A stretch of 40,726 nt of DNA, taken from NCBI GenBank assembly GCA_947447995.1, contig CANFLQ010000014.1:1-40726 (forward strand), in the 5' to 3' direction. The notes beneath the pieces were generated by a model that saw only the letters and a program-made list of their open reading frames with translations, had not been told where the DNA came from and did no database searches. A program made the position numbers and the translations under genes. The DNA comes from Bacteroidota bacterium. Its GTDB lineage: Bacteria; Bacteroidota; Bacteroidia; 2-12-FULL-35-15. Positions 6,980 to 16,905 of the stretch are shown piece by piece. Position 1 is the first letter of the stretch. Each line of letters begins with the position of its first letter.

Positions 6980-7024
6980 CTAAAGCTGTTTGTTCTCGAC
7001 TTCGCTCGAACTGACACAGCTTTA
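6980..7024. repeat. REP-like hairpin, second copy
   Basis: TAAAGCTGT (6980-6988) and ACAGCTTTA (7016-7024) close a hairpin whose interior is TTGTTCTCGACTTCGCTCGAACTGAC. This interior matches the repeat at 6420 with one base changed (CTTCG for CTCCG). Confidence 0.7.
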
Positions 7025-7048
7025 AATATTAGATATTTTGATATACGA

Positions 7049-7078
7049 AAAAGGCTCCACAAAATTGTGGAGCCTTTA
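7049..7078 (-). terminator. Terminator of mdh
   Basis: AAGGCTCCACAA and TTGTGGAGCCTT form a 12-bp stem. On the minus strand it is followed by TTTTTCG, 19 bases after the mdh stop. The symmetrical stem could also work for plus-strand transcripts. Confidence 0.85.
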
Positions 7079-7096
7079 AAAATTTAATTCAGTCAA

Positions 7097-8041
7097 TTAT
7101 TTTGCAACTGATGCGTTCATAGCATCCAAAGCATCCATCACTTCTTTAACTGCTTTTGCAGAATCAGCAAGTAATGCTTTTTCTTCAGCATTTAATTTTA
7201 ATTCGATAATTTGCTCAATACCATTTTTACCCAATTTAACAGGTACTCCAAGGTAAATGTTGCTAAAACCGTATTCTCCTTGCAACCAAGCGCAAACAGG
7301 GAAAATACGTTTTTGATCACGAACAACAGCTTCAACCATTTGTGCTGCTGATGCTCCCGGAGCGTACCATGCAGAAGTTCCTAATAAATTTACAATTTCT
7401 CCACCACCCTTTTTAGTGCGGTCGATAATAGCATCTAATTTTTCTTTAGAGATTAATTCAGTAACCGGAATTCCACCAACAGTAGTGTAACGAGGAAGTG
7501 GCACCATTGTATCACCATGTCCACCCATCAATACTGCTTGAATATCTTTTGGAGAGCAATTTAATTCTTCAGCTAAAAATGCACGGTAACGAGCAGTATC
7601 TAAAACACCAGCCATACCAAATACACGTTTTGAATCAATTTTTGCAGATAAATATGCGCAATAGGTCATAACATCCAATGGATTAGAAACCACAATGATG
7701 ATAGCATTTGGAGAATATTTTAAGATGTTTTCTGTTACTCCTTTAACGATACCTGCATTAGTTGAAATAAGGTCATCACGGCTCATACCCGGTTTACGAG
7801 GCAAACCTGAAGTAATTACAACAACATCCGAATTTGCAGTTTTAGAAAAATCGTTAGTAGAACCTGTAAGACGAGTATCGTAAAGATTCACTGGTGCTGT
7901 TTGCCAAATATCCAACGCTTTACCTTCAGCAAAATTTTCTTTAATGTCTAGCAAAACAACTTCATTTGCCAATTCTTTTTGAGCAATTACATCAGCACAA
8001 GTTGCGCCTACGTTACCTGCACCTACTACGGTTATTTTCAT
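7097..8041 (-). CDS. mdh: Malate dehydrogenase
   Basis: It converts malate to oxaloacetate with NAD in the TCA cycle (cytoplasm). The 314-residue length is that of the LDH-like MDH group. Visible motifs are the NAD-binding loop VGAGNVGATCA (7-16), Asp32 for NAD preference, and the substrate loop GLPRKPGMSRDDL (79-91), whose two Arg residues identify malate rather than lactate. Further motifs are VSNPLDVMTY (118-127), the Asp149/Arg152 pair in GVLDTARYR, and catalytic His175 in GGHGDTM. The start ATG 8041 directly precedes the beta strand KITVVGAG. The gene is monocistronic, with a strong terminator downstream and a possible promoter in 8091-8098. Confidence 0.97.
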   Translation of the reverse strand: MKITVVGAGNVGATCADVIAQKELANEVVLLDIKENFAEGKALDIWQTAPVNLYDTRLTGSTNDFSKTANSDVVVITSGLPRKPGMSRDDLISTNAGIVKGVTENILKYSPNAIIIVVSNPLDVMTYCAYLSAKIDSKRVFGMAGVLDTARYRAFLAEELNCSPKDIQAVLMGGHGDTMVPLPRYTTVGGIPVTELISKEKLDAIIDRTKKGGGEIVNLLGTSAWYAPGASAAQMVEAVVRDQKRIFPVCAWLQGEYGFSNIYLGVPVKLGKNGIEQIIELKLNAEEKALLADSAKAVKEVMDALDAMNASVAK

Positions 8042-8090
8042 CTTATTTTGTTTTTTAAATGTTTGTATTTTAAAAAAATAATTTCGGGCG

Positions 8091-8098
8091 CTAAATTA
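8091..8098 (-). promoter_or_regulatory. Possible -7 box of mdh
   Basis: The minus strand reads TAATTTAG (TAnnTTTG with one mismatch), about 50 bases before the mdh start. A TG lies 19 bases further upstream where the -33 TTG would be. Confidence 0.35.
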
Positions 8099-8278
8099 GA
8101 AAGAAATCCTATACCGACATACGTTTGTTTCAGTTTTTTTTACCATTACGGCAATTTCCACAAAATGGACAAAAAGTATAACTTTTTCAACAAATAATCG
8201 TACAGTACAAGGCAGATGTTTTTAGGGAGAATTTTAATAGCCAATTTTAATTTTCTAAATCGATAAAATATAGTGTCT

Positions 8279-11200
8279 ATGAGGTTACGATTACTTTATT
8301 TCATTGTTTTTCATTTTCTTCTTTTCCCTTGTTTCACATCACCTTTAAAGGCACAGGTAATAGCTAATTTTACTGCGAGTAAAACTTCGGGCTGCGCGCC
8401 ACTTTCTGTTAATTTTAATAATACATCCACGGGCTCAACGTCCTATTCTTGGAATTTTGGAAACGGGAACATATCTTTACTTAGCAACCCTGGCGCTACT
8501 TATAGCACACCTGGCATATATTCAGTTGTTTTAACAGCTTCTAACGGTGCATCCAGCAATACGCATACGGTATCTATTTCGGTATATGCTAACCCTACAC
8601 CAAACTTTAGCTCAGGTGCAATGCCTTCCTGTATTGGTCAGCAGGTTTTATTTACCGACAATTCCGTTGCCGGTAGTGGAGTAATTAGCAAATGGGATTG
8701 GGATTTTGGCGATGGCAGCAATTTAAGCTCCAATACGTGTACAACAACTCACGCTTACACAAACGCAGGAACTTTTCCTGTTACTTTAATTGTAACCAAC
8801 AGCAATGGTTGTTCAAAAAGCATCATCAACAGTGTTACAATACTTGCTAGTCCTCATGCCAATTTTACGGGAACACCAATCAATGCTTGTCAACCACCAA
8901 CACCTGTTAATTTCACAAACACCTCCACTTTTACAGGAGCTGTTACTTATCTTTGGAATTTTGGCGATGGCAACACTTCTACACTTGCAAACCCAAGCAA
9001 TGTTTATAATTTTACAGGCACCTATCCTATATCTCTTGAAATAACACAACAAGGCTGCAAGGACACTATGACCAAACCAAACTACGTGGTTATTGAGGAT
9101 ATTGTTCCTGATTTTAATTCGGACAGACAATTGATATGCGAAGGTGAAACGGTTGCCTTTACTGACTTATCTAGCCCATTAAGCGTTTCTCGGACTTGGA
9201 ACTTTGGCGATGGAGCCACCTCTACTTTAGCTAATCCAACACATACATACATTACTGCCGGAACATATACCGTTTCTATGTTAAATGCAAGTGCGGCCGG
9301 CTGCTCACATTCACTTGTAAAAAATGATTATATAACAGTATTCCAAAATCCCATTGTATCGTTTTCTGCCAATAAAACATCCAACTGTATTGCACCTTTT
9401 TCGGTTAACTTTACCGATAACTCTGTAAATGCTGCAAGCTGGGATTGGGATTTTGGCGATGGCGGCACATCTAAACTTAAAAATCCAACCCATGTATACA
9501 ACAAAACAGGGGCTTATAATGTAAGCCTCACTGTAACAAGCGCCAACGGCTGCAAAACAACGTTAACAAAAAACAAATATATTTTTATCTCCGCCCCCAC
9601 AGCGGATTTTAAAGCTGATACCCTACAAGGCTGTATACCTTTATCTACCAATTTTACCTGTACCAGCACTTCCCCATTTGATGCAATTACAAAGTATACA
9701 TGGGATTTTGGAAACGGGACAGCTTCCAGCATATCTCCCACCATTCACAACACGTATGCTACTGTTGGCAATTATACTGTTAAACTCATTATTACCACTG
9801 CACTTGGCTGTACCAATACCGTTACCAAAAGCAATTACATAAAAGCTGGTATACCACCAACTGCTAAATTTAGTGTTGTAAAACCTGCTGTTTGCCACGG
9901 TGTTGAAGCTGAATTTATAGACCAATCCATTGGTGCAGATTCTGCACATTGGGAGTTTGATACAAACCAAGGAACTTTTGATACACCCTGGGGTACAACT
10001 TTACCTTTTAACCCTGTATTACAGTCGTTCCCCGATACGGGCACTTTTTTTGTAAGACAAATAGCCTTTAATCATGGTTGCCCCGATACCTTTCAAATAA
10101 ACAAAGCTATTCGGATAATGCCGCCAAAACCTATTTTATCATATACGCTAAATTGTATTACACCCAACATCGTTAACTTTACGGATGCCTCACAGGGAGC
10201 CGATTCCATTGTCTGGGATTTTTTAGATGGCAGCCCTAAACTTAGCAATGTGCTGAGCCCTACTCATACTTATACCAATGTAGGATCTCATGGTGTTCAA
10301 TTAACAGCATTTAATTTTGCTACCGGTTGTTCCGAAACAATTACTCAGGTATTTAAAATAGCCAATCCAAAAGCAAAACTAAATGATGCACCCAATAAAG
10401 GATGTTATTCCTTACCTGTTCATTTTACTAATTTATCGCTAGATGCGGATACGGCAACCTGGAGTTTTGGCGATGGCACACCCAATTCTCACGACACCAC
10501 TAATTTTTTTCACTCCTTTACTTTACCTGGTAAATATCAAGTAAATTTAACCATTACAGATATTAACGGATGTATTGATTCTACAAAAACAACTATTACA
10601 GTGTATGGGCCTTTGCCTAATTTTGCTGCAAATATTTTAACAGGATGCACCGCCTTACCTGTTACCTTTTCAGATGCTACAGTTTCCGACTCCTCACTTG
10701 TTCAATGGGATTGGGATTTTGGCGATGGTACTCCTAAACAAACAACGGCAATTGCTGCTATTAATCATACTTACAATGTTACCGGTTTATATTCGGTAAC
10801 TATGACAGTTACCGACAAAAACGGTTGTACAAATTCAGCAATTAAAACGGATTATATTGAACCAACATTTCCTATTTCCGCATTTGCTGCCGACAGTTTT
10901 GCCTGTAAAAAACAAGGTGTGTTTTTTGATGCGTCGGCAACAAATGTGACATTTCCAGCAACATTTAACTGGGATTTTGGCGATGGAACAACGGGTACAG
11001 GAACAGCTCTCAATCATTTTTATACTTCCGACAGTTTATATAACGTTAACCTTATTGTAAGCGACAAAAACGGGTGCACCAGCAATATAAAGCATCCAAT
11101 CCGAATACAAAGCCCAATGGCTGCATTTACTTATTCTGTAATTTCGCAGGCATGTGGTGTTTCAAACATTCAATTTACAGATCAATCAAAAGGGTTATCT

Positions 11201-13150
11201 ATTAATAACTGGAAATGGAATTTTGGAGATTTTGCATCTTCACTTCAACAAAACCCAATACATGTATATACTAAACCTGGTTTATACCCAATTACGCTTG
11301 AAGTAACAAATATTGCGGGCTGTGCGGACACGTTTTTAATTGACAGTTTACTTGTACTGGGTCCCGTTGGAACATTCTCATTTACACCCGATAGAGGTTG
11401 TATCCCTTTAGAAGTAACCTTTACAGCTATTAGTAGCAATGCCACCAATTACAATTGGGATTTTGGAGATGGGACAATTATTAATACAGTTAACCCAATT
11501 ATTAAACATATTTATACTCAAGTAGATACAGCAACACCTTTTTTACTGTTGGGAAATATTTTGCCAGATGGCAGTCCTTGTCAATTTCCCGCTCCCCCTG
11601 CAGGCTTTGTAATTGCTACAACCATAGTAACACCATTCATCGATTCTGTATTAAACATACCATGCAATGGGGATTCTATCGGTTCTATATTTACCTCAAC
11701 ATTTGGTGGCACTGTACCTTACACCTATTTGTGGTCTACAACACCCATTCAAACTATCAGTACAGCCACAAACTTACCTGCTGGCACATATACGCTCACT
11801 GTAACAGATTCCAATTCATGCGTAACACCAATAATAGCAAATATAACTCAACCAGCACCCTTAATAACCATAGCTGGTGTAAATGACACTGTTTGCCCAG
11901 GAACAGCCGCTGTTTTAAAAACTACTGCCAGTGGAGGCTCAGGTAATTATACCTTTGCTTGGCAACCTGGTGGAATTTTAAATACAGGTACTTTAAACAT
12001 CATACCTACAACCGATACCGTATACACCGTAATAGCAATTGATAAAAACAATTGTTTGGGAAAATCAGTTACAACAAGTGCTATTGTATATGCCCTACCA
12101 CCCGATAGTGTTATTGTAAATGCTGCCCCTTTAATTTGTGCAGGGCAAAGTACGGATGTATCTGTTAAAACATTTGGACCTACCGGTCCGCTCATTTATT
12201 CCTGGAATCAAGGCTTGGGCAATACGCCTGGGGTATTCAGAGTTACCCCATCCGCTCCATCTACTTATGTAGTTACAGTTTCCAATTCATGCGGAGCTAG
12301 CATTTCAGCTTCGGCAAATGTTGGTTTTTATGCTCCTCCCACTATGGTTATAAGTTCAGATACTACAGCTATTTGCGCCCCAAACGCAATTTTATTTAAT
12401 GATCGTTCCATTTCTTCTAATCCGCTAGATACCGTATCTATATGGGATTGGGACTTTGGTGATGGCACAGCACACTCAACTTTACAACATCCATCACATA
12501 TTTACTCTCAACCAGGAGCCTACTCCGTTAATTTAGTAGTTACAACAGCTAACGGTTGTACAAATAGCAATGCAGCTACCCCAATGATAATTAATGCAAC
12601 CCCATACCCTATTGCAAATTTTACAATCAATTTATCTGAACTTGAATTGCCTTACGATGTTACAAAAACCAGAAATCAATCATTTGGAGCAAACACCTAC
12701 CATTGGGATTTTGGCGATGGCTCATCGTCTACACTTTTTAACCCAAATCATTTATATACCTCAGTAGGTAACTTCAAAATACAACTTATATCAACTTCAA
12801 CACAAGGATGTTCGGACACATCGTATGTAAGCCTCACAACTAGTGCCGATGTTGTATTTCCTAATGCTTTTACACCTAATCCTAAAATTGTGTCCGATGG
12901 CATTTACGACATGAACAATTTGGACAATGATATTTTTTTTCCTTATACATCGGGAGTTATCGAATATAAGTTTGAAATTTTTGACCGTTGGGGCGAACAA
13001 GTATTTGAATCGTTGGACATAAAAATGGGTTGGAACGGCTATTATAAAGGAAAAATTTGTCAACAAGATGTATATATTTGGAAAGCATACATTAAACATA
13101 ATAATGGAAAAATTTTTAATAAAACAGGCGATGTAACACTATTGAGATAG
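8279..13150 (+). CDS. Giant secreted PKD-repeat protein with gliding-motility-type (CHU_C) C-terminus
   Basis: It encodes 1,623 residues from ATG 8279 (the track's GTG 8273 adds only two residues). A signal peptide (LLYFIVFHFLLFPCFTSPLKA) is followed by about 13 tandem PKD domains of roughly 80-90 residues. Each has a W-x-FGDG core, an HxY turn and a closing NGC or AGC. The one at about 540-620 is degenerate (HWEFDTNQGTF). After these come a SprB-type repeat (GGTVPYTYLWSTT...AGTYTLTVTD), two Ig/PKD-like domains, two more PKD domains, and the C-terminal T9SS sorting domain VFPNAFTPNP...FEIFDRWGEQVFES (CHU_C/TIGR04131 type). Such proteins are exported by T9SS and anchored at the cell surface, often as adhesins or matrix proteins. 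No catalytic domain is seen. The gene stands alone. Confidence 0.92.
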   Translation: MRLRLLYFIVFHFLLFPCFTSPLKAQVIANFTASKTSGCAPLSVNFNNTSTGSTSYSWNFGNGNISLLSNPGATYSTPGIYSVVLTASNGASSNTHTVSISVYANPTPNFSSGAMPSCIGQQVLFTDNSVAGSGVISKWDWDFGDGSNLSSNTCTTTHAYTNAGTFPVTLIVTNSNGCSKSIINSVTILASPHANFTGTPINACQPPTPVNFTNTSTFTGAVTYLWNFGDGNTSTLANPSNVYNFTGTYPISLEITQQGCKDTMTKPNYVVIEDIVPDFNSDRQLICEGETVAFTDLSSPLSVSRTWNFGDGATSTLANPTHTYITAGTYTVSMLNASAAGCSHSLVKNDYITVFQNPIVSFSANKTSNCIAPFSVNFTDNSVNAASWDWDFGDGGTSKLKNPTHVYNKTGAYNVSLTVTSANGCKTTLTKNKYIFISAPTADFKADTLQGCIPLSTNFTCTSTSPFDAITKYTWDFGNGTASSISPTIHNTYATVGNYTVKLIITTALGCTNTVTKSNYIKAGIPPTAKFSVVKPAVCHGVEAEFIDQSIGADSAHWEFDTNQGTFDTPWGTTLPFNPVLQSFPDTGTFFVRQIAFNHGCPDTFQINKAIRIMPPKPILSYTLNCITPNIVNFTDASQGADSIVWDFLDGSPKLSNVLSPTHTYTNVGSHGVQLTAFNFATGCSETITQVFKIANPKAKLNDAPNKGCYSLPVHFTNLSLDADTATWSFGDGTPNSHDTTNFFHSFTLPGKYQVNLTITDINGCIDSTKTTITVYGPLPNFAANILTGCTALPVTFSDATVSDSSLVQWDWDFGDGTPKQTTAIAAINHTYNVTGLYSVTMTVTDKNGCTNSAIKTDYIEPTFPISAFAADSFACKKQGVFFDASATNVTFPATFNWDFGDGTTGTGTALNHFYTSDSLYNVNLIVSDKNGCTSNIKHPIRIQSPMAAFTYSVISQACGVSNIQFTDQSKGLSINNWKWNFGDFASSLQQNPIHVYTKPGLYPITLEVTNIAGCADTFLIDSLLVLGPVGTFSFTPDRGCIPLEVTFTAISSNATNYNWDFGDGTIINTVNPIIKHIYTQVDTATPFLLLGNILPDGSPCQFPAPPAGFVIATTIVTPFIDSVLNIPCNGDSIGSIFTSTFGGTVPYTYLWSTTPIQTISTATNLPAGTYTLTVTDSNSCVTPIIANITQPAPLITIAGVNDTVCPGTAAVLKTTASGGSGNYTFAWQPGGILNTGTLNIIPTTDTVYTVIAIDKNNCLGKSVTTSAIVYALPPDSVIVNAAPLICAGQSTDVSVKTFGPTGPLIYSWNQGLGNTPGVFRVTPSAPSTYVVTVSNSCGASISASANVGFYAPPTMVISSDTTAICAPNAILFNDRSISSNPLDTVSIWDWDFGDGTAHSTLQHPSHIYSQPGAYSVNLVVTTANGCTNSNAATPMIINATPYPIANFTINLSELELPYDVTKTRNQSFGANTYHWDFGDGSSSTLFNPNHLYTSVGNFKIQLISTSTQGCSDTSYVSLTTSADVVFPNAFTPNPKIVSDGIYDMNNLDNDIFFPYTSGVIEYKFEIFDRWGEQVFESLDIKMGWNGYYKGKICQQDVYIWKAYIKHNNGKIFNKTGDVTLLR

Positions 13151-13173
13151 CGCTAGTTATTACCTTTATTGCT

Positions 13174-13204
13174 TTGGTATTAGTTATAAAATAGAGTAAT
13201 TTTA
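13174..13204 (+). promoter_or_regulatory. Promoter of the L-2-hydroxyglutarate dehydrogenase gene
   Basis: TTG (13174-13176), a 20-base spacer, then TAATTTTA (13197-13204), which matches TAnnTTTG except for the last base. The GTG start is 17 bases after the box. Confidence 0.5.
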
Positions 13205-13221
13205 CAAAAAATATTTAAACT

Positions 13222-14442
13222 GTGGAAAACAATCAATTTGACATCATCATTGTTGGTGGCGGCATTGTGGGCTTAGCCTCGGCCTATAAAATAAACACAA
13301 AATATCCCAATAAAAAAATTCTTGTTCTTGAAAAAGAAGAAAGCGTTGCTGCTCATCAAACGGGACATAATTCGGGAGTTATACATTCTGGCTTATATTA
13401 TAAACCAGGATCTTACAAAGCAAAAAATTGTGTGGACGGCAGAAGAGAATTGGTAGCCTTTGCCAAGGAGCACAAAATACCTCACGATATTTGCGGTAAA
13501 ATAGTGGTTGCTACGGAAGAATCGGAATTGGCGCACATGAACAAAGTATATAACAACGGTATTGCTAATGGTGTAGAAGATGTTGTAAAAATTGATGCCG
13601 CACGTATTAAAGAAATTGAACCCTATTGTGTAGGTATAGCTGGCTTATGGGTAGGTTGCACTGGTATTATTGATTATGCTGATGTTTCACGCAAATATGT
13701 AGAACTGATACGTGAAAAATTTAGTGGCAGCAAAGTGCTTACAGGGCATGAAGTAACTGCTTTTGAAAAACACAGCGACCATACAATTGTAGTTACTCCC
13801 AAAGGAAAATTTAAAGGTAAATACATTATAACCTGTGCAGGTTTGCAAAGCGACAGAGTTGCAAAAAAAGAAGGCGCCAAAATAGACACTGCCATTGTTG
13901 GTTTTAGAGGCGATTATTTTGACCTTACCGATAAAGGCTTAAGCAAAGTTCGCAATTTAATTTACCCTGTTCCTAATCCTAAATACCCATTTTTAGGAGT
14001 TCATTTTACCCGTATGATTCATGGAGGAACGGAATGTGGGCCTAACGCCGTTTTTGTTTTTAAACGCGAAGGATATAGCAAAACAGATTTTTCACTAAAA
14101 GATACTTCCGAAGCTTTAGCATTTGGCGGTACTTGGAAATTTTTTGCAAAAAACATGAAATTTGCCTTGGACGAATACCGAGGCGCATATTCTAAAACTT
14201 ATTTTTTAAAACGCCTCCACAAATTGATTCCAACATTGGAAATGGACGATTTAAAACCTGGCAGAGCAGGTGTTCGTGCTATGGCACTTGCACCCGAAGG
14301 TGAAATGATAGATGATTTTAAAATTGAAGTGAACGGCAATTCAATTCATGTTTTAAATGCGCCTTCACCTGCTGCTACATCTTCACTGGCAATAGGTACA
14401 GCCATTCAGGAAATGGCGACTAAACATTTTAATTTAGATTAA
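13222..14442 (+). CDS. lhgO: L-2-hydroxyglutarate dehydrogenase/oxidase (FAD, DAO family)
   Basis: It oxidises L-2-hydroxyglutarate to 2-oxoglutarate with FAD and passes electrons to the respiratory chain or oxygen. The 406 residues begin with the dinucleotide-binding fold IIIVGGGIVGLASAYKI and the family signature HQTGHNSGVIHSGLYYKPGS (about 45-65). Further on are GCTGIIDYADV and the C-terminal GRAGVRAMAL...LNAPSPAATSSLAIG, which closes the FAD site. Length and motifs match the YgaF/LhgO group well. The start is GTG 13222; there is no in-frame ATG before the FAD fold. It may be co-transcribed with the DoxX-like gene 50 bases downstream. Confidence 0.93.
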   Translation: MENNQFDIIIVGGGIVGLASAYKINTKYPNKKILVLEKEESVAAHQTGHNSGVIHSGLYYKPGSYKAKNCVDGRRELVAFAKEHKIPHDICGKIVVATEESELAHMNKVYNNGIANGVEDVVKIDAARIKEIEPYCVGIAGLWVGCTGIIDYADVSRKYVELIREKFSGSKVLTGHEVTAFEKHSDHTIVVTPKGKFKGKYIITCAGLQSDRVAKKEGAKIDTAIVGFRGDYFDLTDKGLSKVRNLIYPVPNPKYPFLGVHFTRMIHGGTECGPNAVFVFKREGYSKTDFSLKDTSEALAFGGTWKFFAKNMKFALDEYRGAYSKTYFLKRLHKLIPTLEMDDLKPGRAGVRAMALAPEGEMIDDFKIEVNGNSIHVLNAPSPAATSSLAIGTAIQEMATKHFNLD

Positions 14443-14492
14443 AATTTAAACAATTTATGAAATTGAATTATGATTTAGTAAAATTATAAAAT

Positions 14493-14849
14493 ATGATATT
14501 ACTATACATTATGGCAGCTTTATATATAACTGCGGGTATTTTTCACTTTGTTGCCCCACAATTTTTTTTAAACATTGTACCTACTTATATTCCATTAAAC
14601 TATCATAAAAGCCTAGTATACATTAGCGGAGTTTTTGAAATTGTATTTGGAGCAATGTTGTTTTCAGAAGCAACACGCCCTTATAGTGCATGGCTGATTA
14701 TTGCATTATTAATAGCCGTATTCCCTGCCAACATTCAAATGTCTGTTACTTTTTATCAAAATAAAAACCCCTATTTTTGGGGAACTGTTGCGCGGCTTCC
14801 ATTGCAAATTTTATTGATATACTGGGCTTGGATGTACACACATTTATAA
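14493..14849 (+). CDS. DoxX-like membrane protein
   Basis: This 118-residue protein is almost wholly hydrophobic, with four predicted membrane helices (start IMAALYITAGIFHFVAP, then ISGVFEIVFGAMLF, WLIIALLIAVFPAN, LPLQILLIYWAW). The order and the phrases ITAGIFHFVAP and FPANIQM fit the DoxX family. The biochemical role of such proteins is poorly defined. It lies between lhgO (50 bases upstream) and the TPR membrane protein (39 bases downstream), all on the plus strand with no terminator visible, so an operon is likely. Confidence 0.8.
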   Translation: MILLYIMAALYITAGIFHFVAPQFFLNIVPTYIPLNYHKSLVYISGVFEIVFGAMLFSEATRPYSAWLIIALLIAVFPANIQMSVTFYQNKNPYFWGTVARLPLQILLIYWAWMYTHL

Positions 14850-14888
14850 ACATATTTTCTTCACATTCAAATACAATTACTTCATCCT

Positions 14889-16895
14889 ATGAACAATAAA
14901 AAACAAGGAAAAGTAAAGCAAGTTCAAGCCAGTACCAATAGTACTCCTGTATTACTAGCCAATAAAAGCTCTCATCCATTACTTTGGTTGGCAGGCATAT
15001 TGCTTATTACGTACATAGCGTATTTTCCATCTCTTAAAAATGGATTTACCAATTGGGACGACAATGTATATATAGGTGAAAACACACTGATTAAAAAAAT
15101 ATCAGGTACTAACATCAAAAAAATGTTCAACACCGAAAATCATGTATCGCTCAATTATCACCCTATAACAATTTTGTCCTTAGCATTGGATTATAAGCTA
15201 TCCTCAGGCTATAACGCAAAAAAATTCCATACCACCAATCTGATATTTCATTTATTAAATACCGCGCTGGTATTTTGGTTTATCTTTTTATTGAGTGATA
15301 AAAAGATAATAGTGGCAAGCATTGTAGCATTGTTTTTTGGAATACATCCTATGCACGTTGAATCTGTTGCCTGGATTTCCGAACGAAAAGATGTAGTGTA
15401 TGTATTCTTTTTTATGTCTGCTTTAGTTGTTTACATTAAATATTTGAATGCAAAAAAAAATAAAATTGCGCTCTATCTTTTAATTTTAGTTCTTTTTGTA
15501 TTCTCATTATTATCAAAGGCAATGGCAGTAGTGTTACCGCTCATATTTTTATTAATCGATTATTACAAAGATCGCACACTCGATAAAAATATAATTTTAG
15601 AAAAACTGCCATTTTTAGGCTTATCAATTATTTTTGGATGGCTAGCATCTCACATTCAGTCCGAAGGTGCTGCCATTGCTAAGTTTGAGCTCTTTTCTTG
15701 GGCACAACGTATTGCCTTTGCATCTTATGGTATGATAAGCTATATTTATAAACTATTTATTCCTACTTACCTTTCATGCTTTTACCCTTATCCGCATTTA
15801 CAGCAAGATCATTTGCCTATTATATTTTATATCTGCCCATTCATTGTGTTGGGATTTTTTACTTTAGTATTATTTAATCTAAAGAAAAACAAGACGCTTG
15901 TTTTTGGCTTTTTATTCTATTTCTTAACCGTTGCATTGGTGTTGCAATTTATATCCGTTGGTCAAGTAATTATGGCCGATCGATATTCGTATATTTCATA
16001 CATTGGTCTATTATTTCCCATAGCAATGGGTTACAACTGGTTACAAAACCAAACCAACAATAAATTAAAACTATTAAAACAGCTATCTCTTACACTATTA
16101 ATAACATTTACAGCAGCTTGTTTATGGCTAACATTTGAAAGAACAAAAGTTTGGAAAAATAGCGATAGTTTATGGACAGATGCCATAAAAAAATATCCTG
16201 AAAGTGAAGCCGCTTATAGAAACCGGGGCAGTTACCTGATAAATAAAGAGGCTTATGATTTGGGAGAAAAAAACATTGGCGAAAGAGAAATGGATAGGGC
16301 TTTGGAAGATTTTAATATATCTATTGCGATTAACCCTAATAATGCTAAGGTTTTTACCAACCGTGCAAACATTCATGGATTAAAAGGACATTTTGATTTG
16401 GCATTGAGCGATTATTCCAAATCAATAGAATTAGATAAAACCGATGAACAAATATTTTTTAACAGAGCTGTAACCTATAGCATGATGAAACAATTTGATA
16501 AAGCTATTGAGGATTTTACTACAGTATTAAAAATGAAACCCCAATTTAAAATAGCAAAAGAAAGTAGAGCGTATGCGTATGTTGACAATAAAAATTATGA
16601 AAAAGCTATTTCCGAATTAAATGAATTAATAAAAACTGAACCAACAAATGCTATGTATTATTTTTACAGAGGAACCGCCTATTTTAATAGTGGTAATGCT
16701 GCAGCAGCATTAGCCGACAATACAATGGCAATTGAATACAACCCCAACAATTCTGGAGCGTATTTTAACCGATCGGTTGTAAATAAAACTATGGGAAAAT
16801 ATAAAGATGCGCTGAACGATGCACTAAAAGCCCAAAGCATGGGATATGCAATTAACCCCAATTATATAAATGAATTAAAAGCAGAAGCGAATTAA
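14889..16895 (+). CDS. TMTC-like multi-pass membrane protein with C-terminal TPR repeats
   Basis: The gene encodes 668 residues. From about residue 30 to 420 there are about ten membrane helices, with luminal/periplasmic motifs NGFTNWDDNVYI and HPMHVESVAWISERKDVVY. This is the arrangement of GT-C-fold mannosyltransferase-like proteins (the TMTC/DUF1736 group), where the Asp pair is the likely catalytic or metal site. About six TPR repeats follow (from 436 to the end), such as AVTYSMMKQFDKAIEDFT and GTAYFNSGNAAAALADNT. A role in sugar transfer to proteins or other envelope molecules is inferred from the family and not shown here. A decayed partial copy follows at 16906. Confidence 0.82.
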   Translation: MNNKKQGKVKQVQASTNSTPVLLANKSSHPLLWLAGILLITYIAYFPSLKNGFTNWDDNVYIGENTLIKKISGTNIKKMFNTENHVSLNYHPITILSLALDYKLSSGYNAKKFHTTNLIFHLLNTALVFWFIFLLSDKKIIVASIVALFFGIHPMHVESVAWISERKDVVYVFFFMSALVVYIKYLNAKKNKIALYLLILVLFVFSLLSKAMAVVLPLIFLLIDYYKDRTLDKNIILEKLPFLGLSIIFGWLASHIQSEGAAIAKFELFSWAQRIAFASYGMISYIYKLFIPTYLSCFYPYPHLQQDHLPIIFYICPFIVLGFFTLVLFNLKKNKTLVFGFLFYFLTVALVLQFISVGQVIMADRYSYISYIGLLFPIAMGYNWLQNQTNNKLKLLKQLSLTLLITFTAACLWLTFERTKVWKNSDSLWTDAIKKYPESEAAYRNRGSYLINKEAYDLGEKNIGEREMDRALEDFNISIAINPNNAKVFTNRANIHGLKGHFDLALSDYSKSIELDKTDEQIFFNRAVTYSMMKQFDKAIEDFTTVLKMKPQFKIAKESRAYAYVDNKNYEKAISELNELIKTEPTNAMYYFYRGTAYFNSGNAAAALADNTMAIEYNPNNSGAYFNRSVVNKTMGKYKDALNDALKAQSMGYAINPNYINELKAEAN

Positions 16896-16905
16896 AATTT
16901 ATTTA

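Noticed and set aside
6949-7062. N-terminal extension of the retropepsin ORF
   Set aside because: It translates a REP-like hairpin; ATG 6948 fits the protease domain start.
7979-8197. 72-codon plus-strand ORF over the mdh 5' end
   Set aside because: It overlaps mdh and its promoter region; composition is not protein-like.
8805-13099. Many ORFs of 60-109 codons in other frames of the PKD gene
   Set aside because: They are shadows produced by low stop-codon frequency in the Thr/Asn/Gly-rich repeats; none has a recognisable domain or a proper start context.
8279-13150. Tandem PKD or SprB repeats as a possible CRISPR or satellite array
   Set aside because: The repeats are protein-level, with divergent DNA and in-frame lengths, not short identical DNA repeats with spacers.
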